Part shown: piece by piece, positions 61,295-64,000 of the stretch
Numbering within the stretch: the first letter of the stretch is position 1
How the letters are laid out: every line of letters starts with the position of its first letter
Position numbers and translations under genes: made by a program
NCBI RefSeq assembly: GCF_017744955.1
Contig: NZ_JAGIAG010000001.1
Coordinates: forward strand, 248,001-312,000
DNA length: 64,000 nt
Direction: 5' to 3'
DNA from: Dokdonella sp.
GTDB taxonomy: Bacteria; Pseudomonadota; Gammaproteobacteria; Xanthomonadales; Rhodanobacteraceae
Notes under the pieces: generated by a model
Seen by the model: the letters and a program-made list of their open reading frames with translations, nothing else
The model's database searches: none
Told to the model about the DNA's origin: nothing

Positions 61295-62164
61295 ATGAAC
61301 GCGATCCCTTCCCGCAAGCACGAATACGAGGCCGGCAAGCTGGCCAAGCGCCTGCGCCACCAGGTCGGCCAGGCGATCGCCGACTTCAACATGATCGAGG
61401 ACGGCGATCGCGTGATGGTCTGCCTGTCCGGCGGCAAGGATTCCTACACCCTGCTCGACATCCTGCTGAAGCTGCGCGCGAAGGCGCCGGTGCATTTCGA
61501 CCTGACCGCCGTGCACCTCGACCAGAAGCAGCCCGGCTACGATCCGGACGTGCTGCCCGGCTATCTGCGCAGCGTCGGCGTGCCGTTCGAGATCCTCGAG
61601 CAGGACACCTACAGCGTCGTCAAGCGCGTGATCCCGGAAGGCAAGACGATGTGCAGCCTGTGCTCGCGCCTGCGCCGCGGCTCGCTGTACACCTACGCGG
61701 CCGAGAACGGCTACACCAAGATCGCGCTCGGCCATCATCGCGACGACATCGTCGAGACGCTGTTCCTGAACCTGTTCCACCAGGGCACGCTGAAGGCGAT
61801 GCCGCCGAAGCTGCGCTCGGACGACGGCCGCAACGTGCTGATCCGCCCGCTCGCCTATTGCGCGGAAGAAGACATCGCCGAGTACGCCGGCAGCCAAGGC
61901 TTTCCGATCATGCCGTGCAACCTGTGCGGCTCGCAGGAGAACCTGCAGCGCAAGACGATCAAGGCGATGCTCGGCGAATGGGAGCGCAAGCATCCCGGTC
62001 GCGTCGAGAACATCTTCCGCGCGATCGGCAACGTCGCGCCGTCGCAGCTGGCCGACCGCACGCTGTTCGATTTCGCCGGACTCGGCACTGCCGTCGGCGG
62101 CGCGCGCGCCGACGCGCACGCGTGGCTGGCCGGCGAGGCGCGTGAAACGGCCGAACCTTCCTAG
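61295..62164 (+). CDS. ttcA: tRNA 2-thiocytidine(32) synthetase TtcA
   Basis: 289 aa. PP-loop motif [16 protein letters not shown] and the iron-sulfur CxxC pairs [11 protein letters not shown] and MPCNLCGSQ, in the order of Ttc[19 protein letters not shown] is a further family signature. It thiolates cytidine 32 of tRNA using a 4Fe-4S cluster and ATP. ATG 61295 follows the promoter region shared with tkt. Confidence 0.95.
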   Translation: MNAIPSRKHEYEAGKLAKRLRHQVGQAIADFNMIEDGDRVMVCLSGGKDSYTLLDILLKLRAKAPVHFDLTAVHLDQKQPGYDPDVLPGYLRSVGVPFEILEQDTYSVVKRVIPEGKTMCSLCSRLRRGSLYTYAAENGYTKIALGHHRDDIVETLFLNLFHQGTLKAMPPKLRSDDGRNVLIRPLAYCAEEDIAEYAGSQGFPIMPCNLCGSQENLQRKTIKAMLGEWERKHPGRVENIFRAIGNVAPSQLADRTLFDFAGLGTAVGGARADAHAWLAGEARETAEPS

Positions 62165-62260
62165 CATTCGCCGGCCGCTCGACGGCCGCCGTCTCGTTCC
62201 ACGCGCAAGAGCGATTTCCCACCTGCGCGGAACGACCTCCGCGTCGCTTTTCGCTCCACC

Positions 62261-62288
62261 GAATCACCAATCCCGAATCCCCAATCCC
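62261..62288. repeat. AATCCC-rich tandem element before rdgC
   Basis: Short tandem units (CCAATCCC, GAATCCC, CCAATCCC) end 9 nt before the rdgC ATG. The complementary strand has four close G-runs (GGG, GGGG, GGG, GG). Similar strings are frequent intergenic repeats in xanthomonads, from general knowledge. Confidence 0.4.
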
Positions 62289-62297
62289 GGCCCTTCC

Positions 62298-63215
62298 ATG
62301 CTCTTTCGCAATCTCAGCCTGTTCCGTTTCCCCGAAAGCACCTCCAAGACCCTGAAGAAGCTGGAAAAAGGGCTCGAAACCCAGCGCCTGCGCGAGTGCG
62401 GCCCGCTGGAAATGGAGACGCGCGGCTTCGTGTCCCCGTTCGGCCGCGACAGCGAGGCCCTGATGCACCAGATTGGTGAATTCAGCCTGGTCGCGATCGG
62501 CGCGGAACAGCGCCTGCTGCCGAGTTCGGTGGTCAACGAGGCGCTCGCCGAGAAGATCGACGCGATCGCCGCCAAGGAGGGCCGCCGACCCGGCGGAAAA
62601 GAGCGCAAGCGATTGAAAGAAGAGGTAATTTCTGAACTCCTGCCGCGCGCCTTCATACGCCCGTCACGGCTGTCTGCTTATCTGGACGGCGAGGGCGGCT
62701 GGTTCGTCGTCGACAGCGCCAGCCGCAAGGCGGCCGAGGACGCGGTGAGCCAGGTCCGCGAGGCTCTGGGACGCTTTCCGGCCACGCCGATGGCACCGGA
62801 AGAGTCGCCGCGGGCGTTGATGACGGACTGGTTGATTAGTGGCAAGCTGCCGGCAGGATTGGTCCTCGGCGACGAGTGCGAACTGCGCGATCCGGCCGAG
62901 GCCGGTGCCGTGGTGCGCTGCCGGCGTCAAGACCTTGAATCGGACGAGGTGCGGGAGCATCTGAAGTCGGGCAAGCAGGTGTTTCAGCTCGGCTTGGAAT
63001 TCGACGAACGGATCAGCTTCGTGCTCGGCGAGGATCTCGTCGTGCGCAAGCTGCGCTTCCTCGACGTCGTGCTCGATCAGCTCGACCGCGACAACATGGA
63101 ATCGGCGCAGGCCGAACTGGACGCGAGCTTTGCATTGATGACGCTGGAACTGAAGAACGTGTTCGAGCGCCTGGAAGAATGGTTCGGATTGCCCCGGCCG
63201 GGAGACCGCGAATAG
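62298..63215 (+). CDS. rdgC: recombination-associated protein RdgC
   Basis: 305 aa. Begins MLFRNLSLFRFPESTSKTLK and contains RECGPLEMETRGFVSPFGRDSEAL, LLPSSVVNEALAEKI, and the basic KEGRRPGGKERKRLKEEVISELLPRAF typical of RdgC, a ring-shaped DNA-binding protein that restrains RecA. Ends with ELDASFALMTLELKNVFERLEEWFG. The ATG at 62298 matches the family start, but no Shine-Dalgarno sequence is visible: an AATCCC repeat occupies the site. Confidence 0.96.
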   Translation: MLFRNLSLFRFPESTSKTLKKLEKGLETQRLRECGPLEMETRGFVSPFGRDSEALMHQIGEFSLVAIGAEQRLLPSSVVNEALAEKIDAIAAKEGRRPGGKERKRLKEEVISELLPRAFIRPSRLSAYLDGEGGWFVVDSASRKAAEDAVSQVREALGRFPATPMAPEESPRALMTDWLISGKLPAGLVLGDECELRDPAEAGAVVRCRRQDLESDEVREHLKSGKQVFQLGLEFDERISFVLGEDLVVRKLRFLDVVLDQLDRDNMESAQAELDASFALMTLELKNVFERLEEWFGLPRPGDRE

Positions 63216-63247
63216 CGCACCCCACGGGATCGCAGGAGTAGAAGACG

Positions 63248-64000
63248 GTGGATGTCGCGAACGACTATCTGGAATTGGCCACTCCTGCGGGCGAAACGAT
63301 CAAGGTTCTGCGCAAGAGCCATCCGCAGGCGCGCCGTCTGCGCCTGACCGTGACCTCCGGCGGCGCGCGCGTGACCTATCCCGAGGGTACGCATCCGGCC
63401 CAGGTGTTCGCGTTCCTGCGCAAGCACGGCGAGTGGCTGGAACGCAAACTCGACGAACTCAGTCTCGGCTCCGCGCCGCCGCCGCTGAAGCCCGGCGCGG
63501 CGACGGTGATTCCGCTGCGCGGCGAGACCACGCGCCTGTCCTGGCGCGACGGCGCCTACCCGGCGATCGAACAGCAGGACGACCGTCTGCTGCTGACCCT
63601 GCCGCGTCCGCACGGCAAATCCACCCTGTCGGCCGCGCGCGCGCTGCTGCGCTCGTTCCTCGAAGCGCAGATCCGCCGCGACGTCAGCCGCTATCTCGCG
63701 CGCTACTGCCCCGAACTCGGCCGCGCGCCGACCGCGGTCAAGCTGCGTCCCTTGAAGAGCCTGTGGGGAAGCCTGGATACGCGCGATCGCGTCACGCTCG
63801 ATCTCGCGCTCGCCTTGGCGCCGCCGGCCGCGCTGCGCTACGTGGTCGTGCACGAGCTCTGCCATCTGCGCATCCGCAGCCATTCGCCGCGCTTCTGGGC
63901 GCTGGTGGAAAACCTGTATCCGGAATGGCGCGAGCAACGCGACTGGTTGCGCCTCAACGGCCAGGCGCTGAAGGCGGAACTCAATCGCCTGATCCGCGCC
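63248..64000 (+). CDS. YgjP-like (M48/DUF45) metallopeptidase, C-terminus beyond window
   Basis: 251 codons without stop to the window edge. The C-terminal domain has the conserved LRPLKSLWGSLDTRDRVTLD strand, then ALRYVVVHELCHLRIRSHSP with zinc motif HELCH (H202, E203, H206) and WREQRDWLRLNG, all hallmarks of the YgjP/DUF45 family. The role is unknown; some members neighbour restriction systems. GTG 63248 is preceded by CAGGAG at suitable spacing, 32 bp after rdgC. Confidence 0.87.
   Translation, partial: MDVANDYLELATPAGETIKVLRKSHPQARRLRLTVTSGGARVTYPEGTHPAQVFAFLRKHGEWLERKLDELSLGSAPPPLKPGAATVIPLRGETTRLSWRDGAYPAIEQQDDRLLLTLPRPHGKSTLSAARALLRSFLEAQIRRDVSRYLARYCPELGRAPTAVKLRPLKSLWGSLDTRDRVTLDLALALAPPAALRYVVVHELCHLRIRSHSPRFWALVENLYPEWREQRDWLRLNGQALKAELNRLIRA

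Overview
The window is about 64 kb of very GC-rich DNA, densely packed with genes. Gene content points to a gammaproteobacterium of the order Lysobacterales (Xanthomonadales), for example a Lysobacter- or Dokdonella-like genus. The pointers are an LpxO-type lipid A hydroxylase, a PA0069-type radical SAM protein, a DUF1993 protein, TtcA, RdgC, a phenylalanine hydroxylase, secreted hydrolases and short palindromic intergenic repeats. Genus-level placement is inference. I saw no rRNA, tRNA, CRISPR array, prophage or intact insertion sequence.

Layout. 1-11.8 kb is mostly minus strand: a PQQ-type sugar dehydrogenase cut by the window edge, a TPR-sulfotransferase, a small DUF6970-like protein, a GNAT acetyltransferase, a 3-hydroxybutyrate oligomer hydrolase, an alpha/beta hydrolase, a GAF-GGDEF-EAL protein, a sterol desaturase-like oxygenase, a VOC protein and a DUF1993 protein. 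Two plus-strand genes (MmcQ/YjbR, GFA) interrupt it. 11.9-16.4 kb holds a YaiI protein, a PA0069 radical SAM protein and a complete bufferin-type copper RiPP locus: precursor bufA, MNIO enzyme bufB, partner bufC and a divergent doxX. A 275-bp element with inverted ends follows. 16.7-24.4 kb has lpxO, ilvA, a secreted polysaccharide lyase and a SWIM-SNF2 helicase.

24.6-41 kb contains a tiny lipoprotein, a coupled DUF938/Dph6-like pair, an RTX-repeat protein ending in an M91-type metallopeptidase, an SpmAB-like membrane protein, small envelope proteins, a DsbD-N/redoxin pair, an MFS transporter, folE, a winged-helix regulator divergent from a two-DTG aspartyl protease with PDZ, RlmI, and a cysteine-free low-complexity protein with a C-terminal membrane helix. 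41-48.5 kb carries terC under an apparent yybP-ykoY (Mn2+) riboswitch, a rhomboid protease, phhA, a second alpha/beta hydrolase, a RES-Xre toxin-antitoxin pair with a palindromic operator, an SRPBCC/VOC pair and ompW.

48.7-64 kb has a DUF885 peptidase, a Tat-exported carotenoid oxygenase with DUF2141, two membrane proteins (one with HExxH), a divergent NarL-type two-component system, a secreted amidase with a lysozyme-like N-terminus, a DUF465 protein, gph, tkt, ttcA, rdgC and the start of a YgjP-like metallopeptidase.

How things fit together. The bufferin locus looks like a self-contained copper-buffering system. Its divergent control region holds a 10-bp palindrome, a 13-bp inverted repeat sits in the leader, and a 12-bp hairpin separates the precursor from its enzymes. 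The motif GGGAAAACCC/GGGTTTTCCC occurs three times, near the RTX-M91 gene, the cysteine-free protein and the amidase, and may mark a small set of co-regulated exported proteins. Three convergent gene pairs end by sharing one CTAG tetranucleotide.
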